Translations under genes and position numbers: made by a program
The notes under the pieces: generated by a model
What the model was told of the DNA's origin: nothing
Seen by the model: the letters and a program-made list of their open reading frames with translations, nothing else
Databases searched by the model: none
Part shown: positions 22,272-33,719 of the stretch, in pieces
Position numbering within the stretch: position 1 is the first letter of the stretch
Layout of the letters: each line of letters opens with the position of its first letter
DNA from: Cladopsammia gracilis
Lineage: Eukaryota > Cnidaria > Anthozoa > Scleractinia > Dendrophylliidae
Length of the DNA stretch: 64,000 bases
Direction of reading: 5' to 3'
Assembly (NCBI GenBank): GCA_022457155.1
Contig: JAJGOT010000308.1
Span: forward strand, 283,501 to 347,500

Positions 22272-22845
22272 GTAGGCTATGAAATGCACGCTTCATGCAT
22301 AAAGCCATATTTAACGTCAGTTCAACTGAGTCGTGTAAGGCGATGTAAAAATAAGCTAAGGCCCGGTTCAGACGCCGAACTTTTCATGAGCCGAACTTAA
22401 TTCGAATTTGGACCGACCCAAATTAACAAAAGTACGCCTGTTGATTCAGACGCCGAACTTAATTAGCCGAACTTAATTCAGTTTGAAGAGAAACAAATCG
22501 AAAGGTCAGCGATTCTCAGGCAAAGATGTCAGAACACGCACCAGTCGTTATAATAATTTATGCATTAGGTTCGGCTCATGAAAAGTTCGGCGTCTGAATC
22601 AAAGCCGTTCCAAAGCCGAAATTCCCGGCTGAGCCAGGCGGAAAGAACGGCTGAGCCGTTCCAAATTCAAATAGCCGTTCTTAACTGATTCAGACGCCGA
22701 ACTTTTCATGTACTTAATTCAAGGTATTAGGTTCGGCTCATGAAAAGTTCGGCGTCTGAACCGGGCCTAAAGTGAAATTCGACGTGCTATTTTATGCGTG
22801 GTCATTTTAATCGTATTGTGCCTTTTTTAAAAAAACATTGTTTAG
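22272..22845 (+). other. ARMC9 intron 1, mostly a MITE
   Basis: GT at 22272 and TTTAG at 22841-22845. The 408-bp Harbinger MITE fills 22360-22767. Confidence 0.75.
22360..22767. mobile_element. PIF/Harbinger-type MITE, 408 bp, TAA target duplication
   Basis: The terminal inverted repeats start GGCCCGGTTCAGACGCCGAA and are about 42 bp with one mismatch. TAA flanks both ends (22357-22359 and 22768-22770), the three-base TWA duplication of PIF/Harbinger elements. The interior holds further copies of the GACGCCGAACTT motif in both orientations, so it is multiply palindromic. It is non-coding and could have been moved by a Harbinger nuclease such as a relative of 33720-34973, whose own ends I could not find. 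Confidence 0.88.
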
Positions 22846-22971
22846 TATCTGGATTATCTTGGATATTCAAGCACGTCGTCAACGTTTGAGGAAGAACTTG
22901 AATCACTAGGCAAGCAATCAAACAAGGAGATTAGTTCACCAAGGAATGACTCACAGAAAACTGAACTTCAG
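22846..22971 (+). CDS. ARMC9: ARMC9 exon 2 (LisH region)
   Basis: The exon encodes 42 residues: YLDYLGYSSTSSTFEEELES, then a Ser/Lys/Asn-rich stretch ending KTELQ. YLDYLGYSST...FEEEL fits the LisH helix pair of ARMC9 (leucine, tyrosine and phenylalanine spacing). The acceptor is GTTTAG|TATCTG and the donor CAG|GTAGGA, both phase 0. The next exon is 10.1 kb away. Confidence 0.82.
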
Positions 22972-23009
22972 GTAGGACAGTGTTTTCTCTGGTTGTTCAT
23001 AGTAATAAT

Positions 23010-23170
23010 AATGAGAAAGATGTTATGTCCATCATGTCACGAGCGTGGGACAAAGAAAAAAATCTGAGTCCCGGACAGGATTCGAACCTACATGTATGAC
23101 CTTCCGGCGGCACTGTGCCTTCTGAGCTTCAAGGCGCATGCTGCTAGGATAATATATACTAGAAATACGT
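23010..23170 (-). mobile_element. tRNA-derived SINE fragment
   Basis: On the minus strand, GGTTCGAATCC is a consensus polymerase III B box, preceded by a degraded tRNA body (CTTGAAGCTCAGAAGGC). It is followed by TCCGGGACTCAGATTTTTTT and CTTTGTCCCACGCTCGTGAC, the tail common to coral tRNA SINEs. Lies in ARMC9 intron 2. Confidence 0.65.
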
Positions 23171-23756
23171 GTCTCGCAGAACCTCGCGAAGCTCAGGGGA
23201 GGATGCACTGCAAAAATTTAAGCAGATTTAAGCAATGTGGGAGAGGGAGATGGAATTTCTGATTTGATTGGAGAGGTTGAGTTGCATGCCATCAATGGCC
23301 CCAAAATTTAAAGTTGAGACATTTTTGTTCCTAGTCGCTTCCATTTAACTTGTACTTAGTACCCTGTCTTCCTTCGCTTAATAGGGGTTATATTTACAGT
23401 ATTATACTGACAATAAATTCGGGACTTTGATAACTGGCCACTTAACAGGGGGTGGCCGCTTAACAGGTGGCCGCTAAGAAATTAATACCTGTATCTCAGC
23501 GAATATTGCAGTAAGAATTCCATTCATAGACCCGGCCTTGCCTGTGCATGATTACGAAAGTGCGAAAAAGAACCAAGTACGATAACTAAACTGGACCGAT
23601 TTAATCCCTTTTCAAGACGCTCTTGCCATGAAATGGGACACCTGTGGAAAGTTAAGAGTCACGCAACATTTCCGGTGAGCACGCAGGCTACCTGAAATCG
23701 ATCAAACTGACACTGAAGTGATAAAAACAGTATTCTGCGTGGATTTTTCATATTTC

Positions 23757-23842
23757 TGAAGATGGTTGTAGATGGTTTTAGGTGGTTTTAGATGGTTTTA
23801 GGTCATTCCTTGTAGGTGGTTGTAGGTGGTTGTAGGTCATTC
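23757..23842. repeat. 10-bp short tandem repeat (GGTTTTAGAT/GGTTGTAGGT)
   Basis: About eight units of a 10-base motif, itself in two larger blocks each ending GGTCATTCCTT. Confidence 0.75.
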
Positions 23843-24255
23843 CTTCTTTTAGTATTTACGTGCGTGGTGAACGTTTTAACAAAAATCCATCAAGCTGTTC
23901 CTCAGATTTTTACAAAAGGGATTAAAATCGAAAATTACCCAAAAATTGCACATGGAGCAATGTTACAAAAAAAGGTAGTTGTCAAGATCACAAAAGAGAA
24001 AGTAAATAAAAAATGGGTGGTGTGCAAACATAACTGAAACATCAAGCTACTTTTTGACACTATCTTGAAGTAATTTCATAAAACTAGTGTTAATCTCTCA
24101 ATTAGTTAATTACCAGTATACAAATAGTAAGGTTTGAAATGTTATGGCGATTTATTTGAAATAAACCATACATAATTTTTTTATTCTTGCAAAATATATA
24201 TGCCATATACCATATTTTAAGATGTCTATGTGGGATTTTCAATGCAAAATCTTAA

Positions 24256-25899
24256 GGTTACAGTGTACCTTCGGGGGTGTCTCCAGTATGACAGCTCTAG
24301 CGTCTTAAGATTACACTTAATATACCTAAACCCAGATATCAAATTAAAGCTGATAGAGCTGGCTATCTAAATATGGAAACCATTTGGTAATAAAAAGAAT
24401 TGTCGAATTTTTTTACGACGTCTAAATTTGAACGTCTGAATCAGCTTTAAAACACTATAACTCAAAGCGATTATTGTATTTTGCTAATTTGATTTGTTCT
24501 CGGGTTTCCTGACACGAAGCGCTAAAAAAAATGTGTTGGCGATTTCCCATATTCAATTGCAGTGAAAAGTTACAGTTGCCAATGTTGCCAATGTTTTCCG
24601 TGCTGGCGACCAAGATTCAAAAGTTAGTCACCACATTGGCGACCAGAACCCTTTGCTTCATCCTACATTTATGTATTGTGTAATTAAATAAAGCTTGAAA
24701 AAATCAGTGCAAATGACGAGTTTTGTAGCAAAACCATCACAAACTCTACGAGGTGAATGTCAACTTCCGCCATCTTGGATATTTCAGAGGCTACCTTGTA
24801 TATTTTGCATTCAAATGCCCCTTTGCTCACAGTGCATATTGCAGGCTCAGAATATTCTGCGTCGCTCTTGCTTTAATGTGCTCATTTGTCTATGGAGGAA
24901 TGGAGTGATTTAAATTTAAAATGAGTGTCAACATGGACAGTGATTGGGAAAATTTATTCAAAATATTGACTGCAAGTTCAACTGGGACCGAGGATGAGGT
25001 TTTAGAATGTTGATGAGAAGCAGTTTTTTCACCCTTGCCGCTCTGTGGCCACGTGGCTTTGCCGAAAGATAAAGTGGCAATGTCAATGTTTCCAGGGCCA
25101 CTTTTCAATAATTTCAATGTTCCAGTTATTGGCAGATGCCTACAACACATATTTTTGTGTCATTTTCAACAGATTCCATAAATTGCAGTTACCACATTAC
25201 CTAACAAATTTAAGGCTTGTTTTCACTAGTGACGAAGTCAGAGTCGGAGTCAGAGTCGGAGTCGGAGTCGTAATCGGAAGCGTATCAGTAATGTAATGCT
25301 GGTGCACGAAATCTGTTAACCAGTGGCTTGGAATTAAAGTAGCATTAAAAAAGTTCAGATAACTCGCATAGATACACTGTATGTTTAAACAAAATGCTGA
25401 AGCACAACAAAGAAGGATTTGTTTATTTTATTCCATTTTAGTCACTGGCAGTTGTTGAAAGATGCAACTTGTTATTTTCAACAAAGTGTCCTTTTAGAAA
25501 CTATTTCGTAGTTGCAGTAAGTTAATGTTCCACTGCGTTTGTTCACCAAGGCAGCCACTGGATTGCAGGTATCTGATACCTCCCGTTGATTACTCATCCC
25601 CGCGTTCAATTGATTACGTGTTATGATTTGCTCTTCCCACTGAATGATAAATTAGATTTAGTAAACAAGGCATGAAAGAACTCCTGCAAATATATTATAT
25701 ATATTTATTGAAATTTGACAAGTTAATATTGATAGGAGGGAAATGTTTTGTTTTTCCAATAACGGGGTACATAACTTATGTAATCCAGTATGATATTTTT
25801 CACGTGAAATTTGACATGGAATTCACTCGTCAGGCAATGAATTAATTTTTTCTATAATGTTAGTATTATTGTAAATGGTTTGAACCCAGGAGTATCAGT
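24256..25899. other. intronic DNA, no gene recognised
   Basis: Contains an AGTCGG hexanucleotide run (about 25231-25277) and short non-conserved frames. No transposon protein or exon was recognised here. Confidence 0.45.
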
Positions 25900-26602
25900 A
25901 GTCTGTTGTTTGTGATCGTCCAGGTGAGTGTAGTTCTGAAAAGAACTGTTGTTGTTGACAATGACTGACGTTTCGACAACCTGAGCGGAAGTCATCTTCA
26001 GAGTCATGTGAATTGTGAATGGTCAGTTGATGTTATATACGTGTGGTTATTAAGTATTGTAACCTTTCAAATCACTTGTTAAGTAAATGTTTTGCATAAA
26101 TAACTAAATAAATTAAAAAAATATATATGTCTGGTTATAACTGTCATTGGTCAGTTTAGCCGTGATGTTATTGGCTGTAGAGACTCAAGTCAGTGATAGG
26201 TGCGTTTCGATCCGTGTATTGTTAGTGTAATTTCTGTAGTCGTATTGTTAGTCAAATTTGTCAGTGAGTTCAGTCTATTGTTCGTCTATTTTGTTGACAA
26301 GTCGTTTGTAAGCCGCAGGTAGCTGTTGGCATCTGTTCAGTGGTGTCTGTTCTAAGTTAGTAAACCAACTTTCTAGAGTGAGCCATTTGTAGTAGTCCGT
26401 ACTGTAGGTAACGCATTCGGCAGAGTCCCAGTCAATTCTGTGATTTGCGCGTAACTGGTGTTCAGCAATGTGATTGTTGATGTCACCATTTTTTGTCGCC
26501 CGTTTGTGTTCAGTCAGTCGTATGGTTGTTAAAACGTCAGTCATTGTCAACAACAACACTTTTCAGAACTACACTCACCCGGACGATCACAAACAACAGA
26601 CT
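25900..26602 (-). mobile_element. Penelope-like element remnant with GIY-YIG segment and inverted ends
   Basis: The minus-strand frame (26530 to 26275) contains EHKRATKNGDINNHIAEHQL, RIDWDSAECVTYSTDYYK and ESWFTNLEQTPLNRCQQLPA. This is the C-terminal part of the GIY-YIG endonuclease of Penelope-like retroelements. Downstream, at 25967-26001, lies a hammerhead-like motif (CTGAAGA ... GAAACGTC). The outer 72-75 bp are an inverted repeat (25900-25974 against 26531-26602), as in Penelope copies whose 5' end carries an inverted piece of the terminal repeat. The reverse transcriptase is missing. Confidence 0.85.
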
Positions 26603-27053
26603 AATGTTTGTATTAGAAACAATAGTTTAGCAAGTGGTTGATATAACAGTGCACATGCAAACATATGCCACTGAGTCTTTGAAATAAGTGGACATCATGA
26701 TGATCATCAAATTTAGTGGTCTGCGAGGGAAAGCAGAATAATTTCCAAAAATAAAAAACGTACCGTGATAAGTTGGTTATGTTCATTCTTTACTGTTTGT
26801 TCTTGATTAATAACATGACCAGAATTGTCGCTAACCCTAACCCTAACCCAAAACAAAAACGTCCATTTATTCCTAAAGCTAGGAAATCCTACAATTTGAT
26901 ATTATAATACATATTTTTGATATGTTTTTTACAAGTTTTCGTTTTTGGAAAAAAGAATGGCTACGAACTTTTTGGACTTGGCGACCACTTTGGAATATTT
27001 AGGAGCCAAATTTCTCCTTGAGAAAAAAGTTAATGTCGTGCCCTGTTTAGTAA
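26603..27053. other. intronic DNA with short telomere-like run
   Basis: CTAACCCTAACCCTAACCC at about 26831-26849 is three units of the animal telomere repeat. Nothing else recognised. Confidence 0.5.
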
Positions 27054-27150
27054 TGAAAATTTTACATTGATCTGACTTGGAGAAGACCGCTTAAAAGCTG
27101 ATTGAAAAATGTAGGTATGACCTTCAGAAAACTGTATCGAAACACCTTAA

Positions 27151-29378
27151 AGCAATCAAGTTGTTTGTTTCACTGCTTTTAAACCGCTCAAGTTGTTCGT
27201 TTCACTTAAAAAAGCACAAGTTGTTTGTCTCAGTAACTATTTGCTCATGCATAGTGGTCTATCTGCAGAGTTTTAGCCAGGTGGCTGTCCAGCCGTACTA
27301 TGGACAGCCATTTTTCGGCAACACAGGTTTCTGGATGGCTTGTTTGGGACTGCTCTTGCACAATCATTTGTAATTTTCCTGGCTTAATAAAGTGAAAATG
27401 TGTGATAAAATACAATGTTCACATTCGTTTCATTGTCATTAATTTATCTAACAGCAACAACAAGCAACAACAATTTATTCAACAAGAAACAACAACAACA
27501 ATGTATAATTAGTATAACATTATTTTGCATCGGGAAGCAATGAAAATACATCTAAAAACAATGCCAGAGGCTTCGCATGTGTGTGCAATCGATTGAATTG
27601 AACAGCTTACCGTCACGGGCATGCTGCAAATATTAGCGCCCAGGCCACTCATCCGCGACTTTGTTGTGTGCATTACATCTAGCGTGATTGCTATACAAGA
27701 CGTGCACATGCATATCATAGATGCAAATCGTAGATGGTCGAAGTCTTCTGAGCATAAGTGGATAATCAAATAATCTTCTGAGCTATAAAACAAAGGTCCC
27801 TTTTTGGTTGCTTTTGGTAGACTATAACGCAGTTCGATCATTGTCTTGAAATTCCCGATTTGTGAAAGTACTCTCTGCAATTCCGCTACATCAACGTGCA
27901 ACATCTTCTTTTATACATCACATGGATTTTCACCTTTAAGATAATACTACTTGACATCTGCTACAAGGAAAACCGGGGACTACATAGCTGTTTTAAAACG
28001 ATCTGTTTGCTTCCCAGAATCGGGGAAAACATGTCTAAGAGGCCTTCAATTTTCAAAATTTCCTGGTTGGGGGGGGGGGGGGGGACCCTTTGGCACGATC
28101 GCCTGTCAAGTGAGAGAATTTCACACGCTTGGACGGCCTATCTTTAAATCCTGGCTAAATGCGTGCCTTTCTGCCACTGTCACAAAGCATGTTGGGAAAT
28201 CCTATGACTAAAGCGAGATGTCGGTTCCTGCCCAGATTTTATAAAAAAAATAGTTTAAGTCTGGAAGCACTTCGGATATCAGGCATTTTGTCCATGTCAC
28301 AGGATAGTAAATGGCCCACAACTCACAACGCTGCCCATTTTTGATCCGAAGTGATCCCAGACTTTCCCACCAGCTCGTCTTGTCCACCACGGCCCATTTT
28401 CAAACATAGCTTTAACCAGCGCTCAACCAATGAGTTGTACGTTGTTCAGCCATGTTGTCTCAAGAAGCAAACATGATTGATAAGCTCGTCTTAAATGACA
28501 TTATGTTCATTCAGGTCGTAAGGACGGGTCAGGAGTATTGCGGTGGCATATTCTCATGGCCAATCTGTTTTGTTGTGGCGTTTAGAGTACTTCCAGCTTA
28601 TGTTCCAGGCAGTTTTGGAAGCAACTAGGGTTGAAATGTACAGTCAAAGCACTAGGGGGCCAGAACTTTGCTGCTTTTTCTTGGTGAAATTGATCAAATT
28701 TCTTACGGTCAGTGCAAATTCGACAAGGGTTTGTGATATTCATTGTATGATAAACGATTTTATTGCAAATCAGAAATTTTTGAACAATTTTTGATTGGTA
28801 TTTTGTCCAAATTTGTCAGTTATGCCCTTTTTCCTTCAACTGATAATTTTCAAGCAACACTGAGTAAGTATTTGTCTAATTTCTGATAAGAAAATGGCTA
28901 TAACGCAACATGATCAATCAAACTTTTTCCCTGCTCTGTTATATTTGCCCCATTTTTACTCGTGGCGAAGCACACGAGTTACAAATCCGGCGTTGACTTT
29001 TCTTGTTTTTTTTCGTGTCACATTAGCGCATGCAAATTTATGCACGCATATTTAAGTCTATATAGACGACTATATGGCTTTCGGCCATGAAATACATACC
29101 GTGCGTACAACTGCACACTTTCAAAACAATTCAAGGCGTTCATGGATGGATAGGACCGTTTGATATTGTGTTCGCCGCTTATTCCTGTGGGATTTTTGCT
29201 CTGGCAAGTTCTGTGTTTTATATATTAAACTTGCCATTTGCTTAGCGATCGAGTTCCGGGTCGAGCTTAAGTGTCAGCTACTGAATCTAGTGAATGCAGT
29301 GTAGTCTTACTTTTAAACCCGTGTATACGTGAAAGCATGATGAACAGGTTATTGGCAAGTGTGTTTAAATAAAATTCA
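27151..29378. other. intronic DNA, no gene recognised
   Basis: A CAA-rich tract (27452-27502), a G homopolymer (28068-28084) and a short hairpin ACTCGTGGCGAAGCACACGA (28969) are the only structures. The 131-codon minus-strand frame at 27509-27904 has no recognisable domain. Confidence 0.45.
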
Positions 29379-29840
29379 TTCTCTCACTCACTCACTCGCT
29401 CCTTCCATCAGCTGTAAACTTAGTGAGCAAATGCTTTGTTACGAACACGTTTCGTAACAGGAATTCAACGTGAATCCAACGATAACAATAATTAATTTGA
29501 TGTAAACGAATATAGACAACAATAAGCTTACAGATGTTTCGCATTTGGAGTTTTTAGTGCAACATTAAAATCGATCTAAAAGGATTTTGCAACCTAAACG
29601 CGCGTTCTGATGCGTATCTAGCTTAAAATAATAAAATTTAGTTCGTAGGTGGTGTGTGCTCTTGGATAGCGCAGTGATTGAGTTTGTGGCTTAGTCGCGG
29701 ACGGCCCGAGTTCGAATCTTCATCAAGTCCTTTTTTTTCTTTTTTTTTTCTTTTTTTTTTCTTTTTTCGAACTGGACATTATGAAAGTGATGTACTTTTT
29801 TTTTTCGTTCGTCAAAAATCCTTACGTTTAATTTAGAAAA

Positions 29841-29887
<47 letters not shown>

Positions 29888-30122
29888 TATATATCGAACT
29901 GTGTCAGTGTGAAAACGTATTAAAGCTTCTTTTTTCGAACTGGACATTATGAAAGTGATGTACTTTTTTTTTTTCGTTCGTCAAAAATCCTTACGTTTAA
30001 TTTAGAAAAATATATATATCGAACTGTGTCAGTGTGAAAACGTATTAAAGCTTACGGCAATATTGCGTTACGCGTTACGCGTTAGCATTTCTTCTCGGGT
30101 TGGCTCTTAGGAGCCTTTGATT
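29379..30122 (+). repeat. duplicated block, unit 1, with tRNA-like core
   Basis: Starts with CACTCACTCACTCGCTCCTT and ends GGTTGGCTCTTAGGAGCC. In the middle, 29650-29726 is tRNA-like (A-box-like TGGATAGCGCAGTG, B-box-like AGTTCGAATCT). A T-rich tract follows, then a local tandem duplication (29766-29932 and 29933-30052) that includes a (TA)n run. Orthologous blocks flank the core in unit 2. Confidence 0.75.
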
Positions 30123-30270
30123 AGATATAATTTTAAGCTTATGTTTCTCTGTAAAAGCACTCAAATCACTTGGGAATCAATGCTGCAATGAGTTAAAGGC
30201 ACCACGAGTTCAAGCTGTGTAAAGCTTCTTGTTAACCATAATAAATGGGTTATCGGTAGCGATGGCTAAT

Positions 30271-30790
30271 TCACTCACTCACTTGCTCACCCACTCCTTC
30301 CATCAGCTGTAAACTTAGTGACGTAATGCTTTGTTACTAATTTGTTGTAAATAAATATGAACAACAATAAGCTTAAAGATGTTTTGCATTTGGAGTCTTT
30401 AATGCAACATTAAAATCGATCTAAAAGGATTATTCAACCGAAACATGTGTTTTGATGCGTATCTACCTTGAAATAATTAAATTTAGTCTTATCTACAGTT
30501 GTAAGTATGCATTCCTCGATGGCCTTGTGGTCTAGCGCCGGGAATAACACTCCGGAAGTGCAAGTTCAAGTCTCGCTCAAGACATTCTTTTTTTTTCTTC
30601 TTCTTCTTCTTCTTCTTCTTTCTTCGGACTGGGCATTATGAAAGTGATGTATTTTTTTGGCATTCATCTATGTTTAATTTTAAAAAAAATATCAAACCAT
30701 GTCAGTGTGAAAACATATTAAGCTTACCGCAATATTGCGTTATGCGTTAGCATTTCTTATTCACGGGTTGGCTCTTAGGAGTCTTTGATT
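30271..30790 (+). repeat. duplicated block, unit 2, with a different tRNA-like core
   Basis: Both flanks align with unit 1 (for example CATCAGCTGTAAACTTAGTG and GTGTGAAAACATATTA). The core at 30512-30583 is another tRNA-like sequence (GGCCTTGTGGTCTAGCGCC, then AAGTTCAAGTCTC) not alignable to the core of unit 1. A CTT-rich tract follows it. The block is probably an old SINE-bearing repeat. Confidence 0.7.
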
Positions 30791-31595
30791 ATTTATTTAT
30801 GGAATCAATTTAGACATGTATGTAAACAATCTGCGTTAAGGCAAAACAAAGAATTCTAAATTTCTAAATTAAAATGGCAAGGAACAATATTGGCTTGTGA
30901 ATTTCTGGTAATTTGTTTGGGAACATTCAAAATGCGGAAAGTATTCCTTCAAGCTTTTTAGTTGTTTGTGGCTAAAACGTTGCTCTTTTTGGATTAATTT
31001 AAATAAATGCAACAAGGAAGGATAGTTCTTTGCATCAGTATTAGCAATGATGGATTTACTTTGATAACAAGAACAACAACTCTTCGAGTAGTGAAGTCGT
31101 GCTTTAAGAAGCTTTAAGGGTCTTGTAAGTGCCCCTAAGGTATGAGAATTAATTCAATATATTGTTATGATTTGTTTTACATGTACAGTTGCTTTTCCGG
31201 TCACACTAGGTGATCTGTCATGAACGTTACTACACTGTGCATCATTTGAAACCTTTAATCAGTCTTTTGCAATCACTTGTGCATGAAAGATCAACTCAAC
31301 ACTTCCATTTATCTATTGCTCAAAAAGAAAGAAAACACAATCGTTATTGAATGGAACTCTCGCCAAACCCGGCAATAATGTAAGTTCCTTTTACTTGATA
31401 TGTTTCTTTTCATCATTTTCCTTTTTCTTATGTTGTAAATAAATCCACTCATCCATGAGCTTGAAGTTGTTATATCAACTGATATGACGTCACTAACACT
31501 TTGCCTCAGGCTATAAACCACTTGAAAATCCTAACTTTTTTTCTGCCCAATTTATATAGTTGCCGCCTTGGCTCGAAGCAAAGGCATGACTCAAC
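30791..31595. other. intronic DNA, no gene recognised
   Basis: AT-rich, without repeats or conserved frames that I can see. Confidence 0.4.
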
Positions 31596-31752
31596 TAGCC
31601 TGCAAAGCAGGTGTATTTGGGGGGTGAACGAGTGCTGCATTTTAAAAAATGCAGACTGATGTGAGTCAAAAGATGCAACCAAGGGTGTGGGAGTCAGGCT
31701 GGAAGGCGAAGGAGGGGGGAGAGGGAGAGGAAGGAAAAAAAGCCTGCCTGCA
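31596..31752 (+). mobile_element. TAGCCTGC-family short repeat, copy 1
   Basis: Starts TAGCCTGCAAAGCAGG, has a purine-rich interior and ends AGCCTGCCTGCAC. Related copies lie at 32690, 36752 and 48568. Confidence 0.55.
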
Positions 31753-32689
31753 CTCATTGTTCATTTAGGAAACTTCGTGGACAAACAGAGATCCTGATTG
31801 GTGCGATAGGTTGCATATTGATTGATACCTGTCAGTCCATGGCATGTTTTTCCTCCATGCAGATTCGAGGATGCCCAGGCTCCAGAATATCAAGAGTGAA
31901 ATTACCCGCATAAAGCATTTGACGCAAAAAATAGTATGTGAAGTGAAGTCGTTTGTGTTGCTGGCTAGATTGGCATATTCTTAAGACTGCCACCAAACCG
32001 AGACAACTGCCAGCTTTGTTTGATCTTTGTATCTGTATCACAGGCGATGTTTCCTAGTCATTTGATTCTGCAGCAAGCTAGATTATTCGAGGTCGGATGG
32101 CGCTCGGACAAAAGCTTTACAAAACAAATCGGTTTTAGTACAGTTTTCGTTATGATAGTTTCAATATAAAATGAACGATATTGGGTTGTGTTTGATTGGC
32201 ACCTGAGGAGACACCACAGGCCCGAATTGTACGTATTCTCCCTCGCTGATGTTTTAATCAAAATCTTGGTATTTTAGATCTTTTGAACGTCCAAAGTTTC
32301 GACTGTATGAAAACTCCGGTAATCTATTGACAAACACTTGACTGTGTAATACAACTGTCAGATGTTTGTCTGGCTTCCCATGTAATGCGCAAATACATGT
32401 AGGTTGATTAAATTACAACAGACTGCAAATTAATGTCATGGCAAACCACAATTTTCTCCTTTGACAACAGAGACAATTCAAATTTAATGTCTTGGTGATT
32501 CTATAATTTCATAAAGATAGGCAGCAGTGAAATAGAAAGCTTGAAACTAAAAAGTAAAGAAATCAAACGCAGCTGTATTAAATACAGTAGTTAAGCGCAA
32601 ATTATGTGTCCCTGGGGTGGTATGTGATCACAAAAGGCCTTTGTGATCACATGAATTATATAAGAGGGGGTGTTTCCTGATATCACAGG
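31753..32689. other. intronic DNA, no gene recognised
   Basis: No repeat or coding signal that I can place. Confidence 0.4.
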
Positions 32690-32846
32690 CCTTGTGGCCA
32701 GGCATTTTTTTCTTTCTCCTCCCCACCCCCTTTCCACCCCTTTCACTCCTCCCAGCCCCCGAAAGTTTTGGAAAACCAAAATGGTGACCAAACACTAAAT
32801 TCAGGACTCGCCCACCAAAAAAATAAAACGCCTGCACTGCAGGCTA
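32690..32846 (-). mobile_element. TAGCCTGC-family short repeat, copy 2
   Basis: Ends CCTGCACTGCAGGCTA, the reverse of the TAGCCTGC start, with a long pyrimidine tract (CTCCTCCCCACCCCCTTTCC) inside. Confidence 0.5.
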
Positions 32847-33103
32847 TTTGATAACAGGCTATACATGTACATGTAAGTCGAAGTCTGAAGTCGAACATGT
32901 TCCACCTACCAATCGATCTACATGTAAGTGTTGAACTCATGCAAAGTCATCTTGGAGTATTAGTCTTGCTATCTCGCATATAGTCTCAAATTTATCATGA
33001 TATATGTATGCCATTTGCCATCTCTTATGCTTGTTATGAATTTTATTGCACGACTTGCTGTAAGGAAAGCTCATTTCTGTTTTTGGGTTGTCTTTTAATG
33101 TAG

Positions 33104-33268
33104 CAACAAATGACATTGGCCTTTGAGAGTGGCAGATGTACCGAGTTCTTCAGAATGTGGAACAAGTATATCCCAGACGCTATCCAAGAGACTGATCATG
33201 CTTGCCAGAAACTGCTTTTCAACATTAATATCTACTTTGCTCTCTACCCTATAACAAATGGCAACCAG
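33104..33268 (+). CDS. ARMC9: ARMC9 exon 3
   Basis: Bounded by TTTTAATGTAG|CAACAA and CAACCAG|GTACTA. The exon encodes 55 residues: QQMTLAFESGRCTEFFRMWN, KYIPDAIQETDHACQKLLFN, INIYFALYPITNGNQ. The FF-x-x-W and QKLxFxxxIxFAxYP pattern is the conserved region after the LisH motif in ARMC9. Phase 0 at both ends, joining directly to exon 4 ([11 protein letters not shown]). Confidence 0.85.
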
Positions 33269-33719
33269 GTACTATTTCATAAAAATTTTTGTTAGTATTT
33301 ATATTTAACTATGTTAACTTCCTTACATTTTATTGCTTCTCGTAAAATTTTAAAATCCTGAGAAAAAGATATGAAGTATATGAAATAAGCTGAAGAAAAT
33401 TAAATTTTGTGATACAACTTACACTACTGGTGAGTCCACATTTGTAGTAGAGATACTGGTAGTCTTTACACTAGATCTCAAGTAAACTTAACGAACACTC
33501 AAGTAAAGTATGATTTTCTTACTTAGCTCTTACTTAGCTCTTCATACACGGGTAAATGTAAATACTTAAGTTGACTTGAGCTAATAAAGATTGACAGCTT
33601 AGAACATGTTGGCTCGCATTTTTCTCTTAAATATATACATCAATTACACGTGCGTTACTGCCGACTCACAAGAAAGTTTTAATCTCGCTGGTTCACTAAT
33701 TTGAGTCGTCTGCCTAACA
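33269..33719. other. ARMC9 intron 3 start; DNA upstream of the HARBI1-like gene
   Basis: No clear terminal inverted repeat was found upstream of the nuclease gene. CTTACTTAGCTCTTACTTAGCTCTT (33519-33543) is a short direct repeat. Confidence 0.4.

Larger units (their letters stand above)
23871..27150 (-). mobile_element. TTAA-family repeat, right copy, split by insertions
   Basis: 23871-24255 and 27054-27150 are the reverse complement of parts of 20844-21437. The end at 27147-27150 is TTAA, followed inward (minus strand) by GGTGTTTCGATACAG. About 2.8 kb between the two parts holds the Penelope remnant at 25900-26602 and unassigned DNA, so the copy has been invaded or rearranged. Confidence 0.65.

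Noticed and set aside
26831..26849. Telomere or telomere fusion site
   Set aside because: Only three CCCTAA units; ordinary interstitial run.
20844..27150. One large transposon with terminal inverted repeats
   Set aside because: ARMC9 exons 1 and 2 lie between the arms and additional inverted segments occur inside; two separate copies explain it better.
27509..27904. 131-codon minus-strand frame
   Set aside because: No recognisable motif, intronic, and low expected conservation; treated as chance.
28068..28084. G homopolymer as a quadruplex regulatory site
   Set aside because: Single run, no spaced G blocks; also prone to sequencing error. The same holds for 35503-35518.
33110..33295. Separate 61-codon gene
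   Set aside because: It is ARMC9 exon 3 read past its splice donor.
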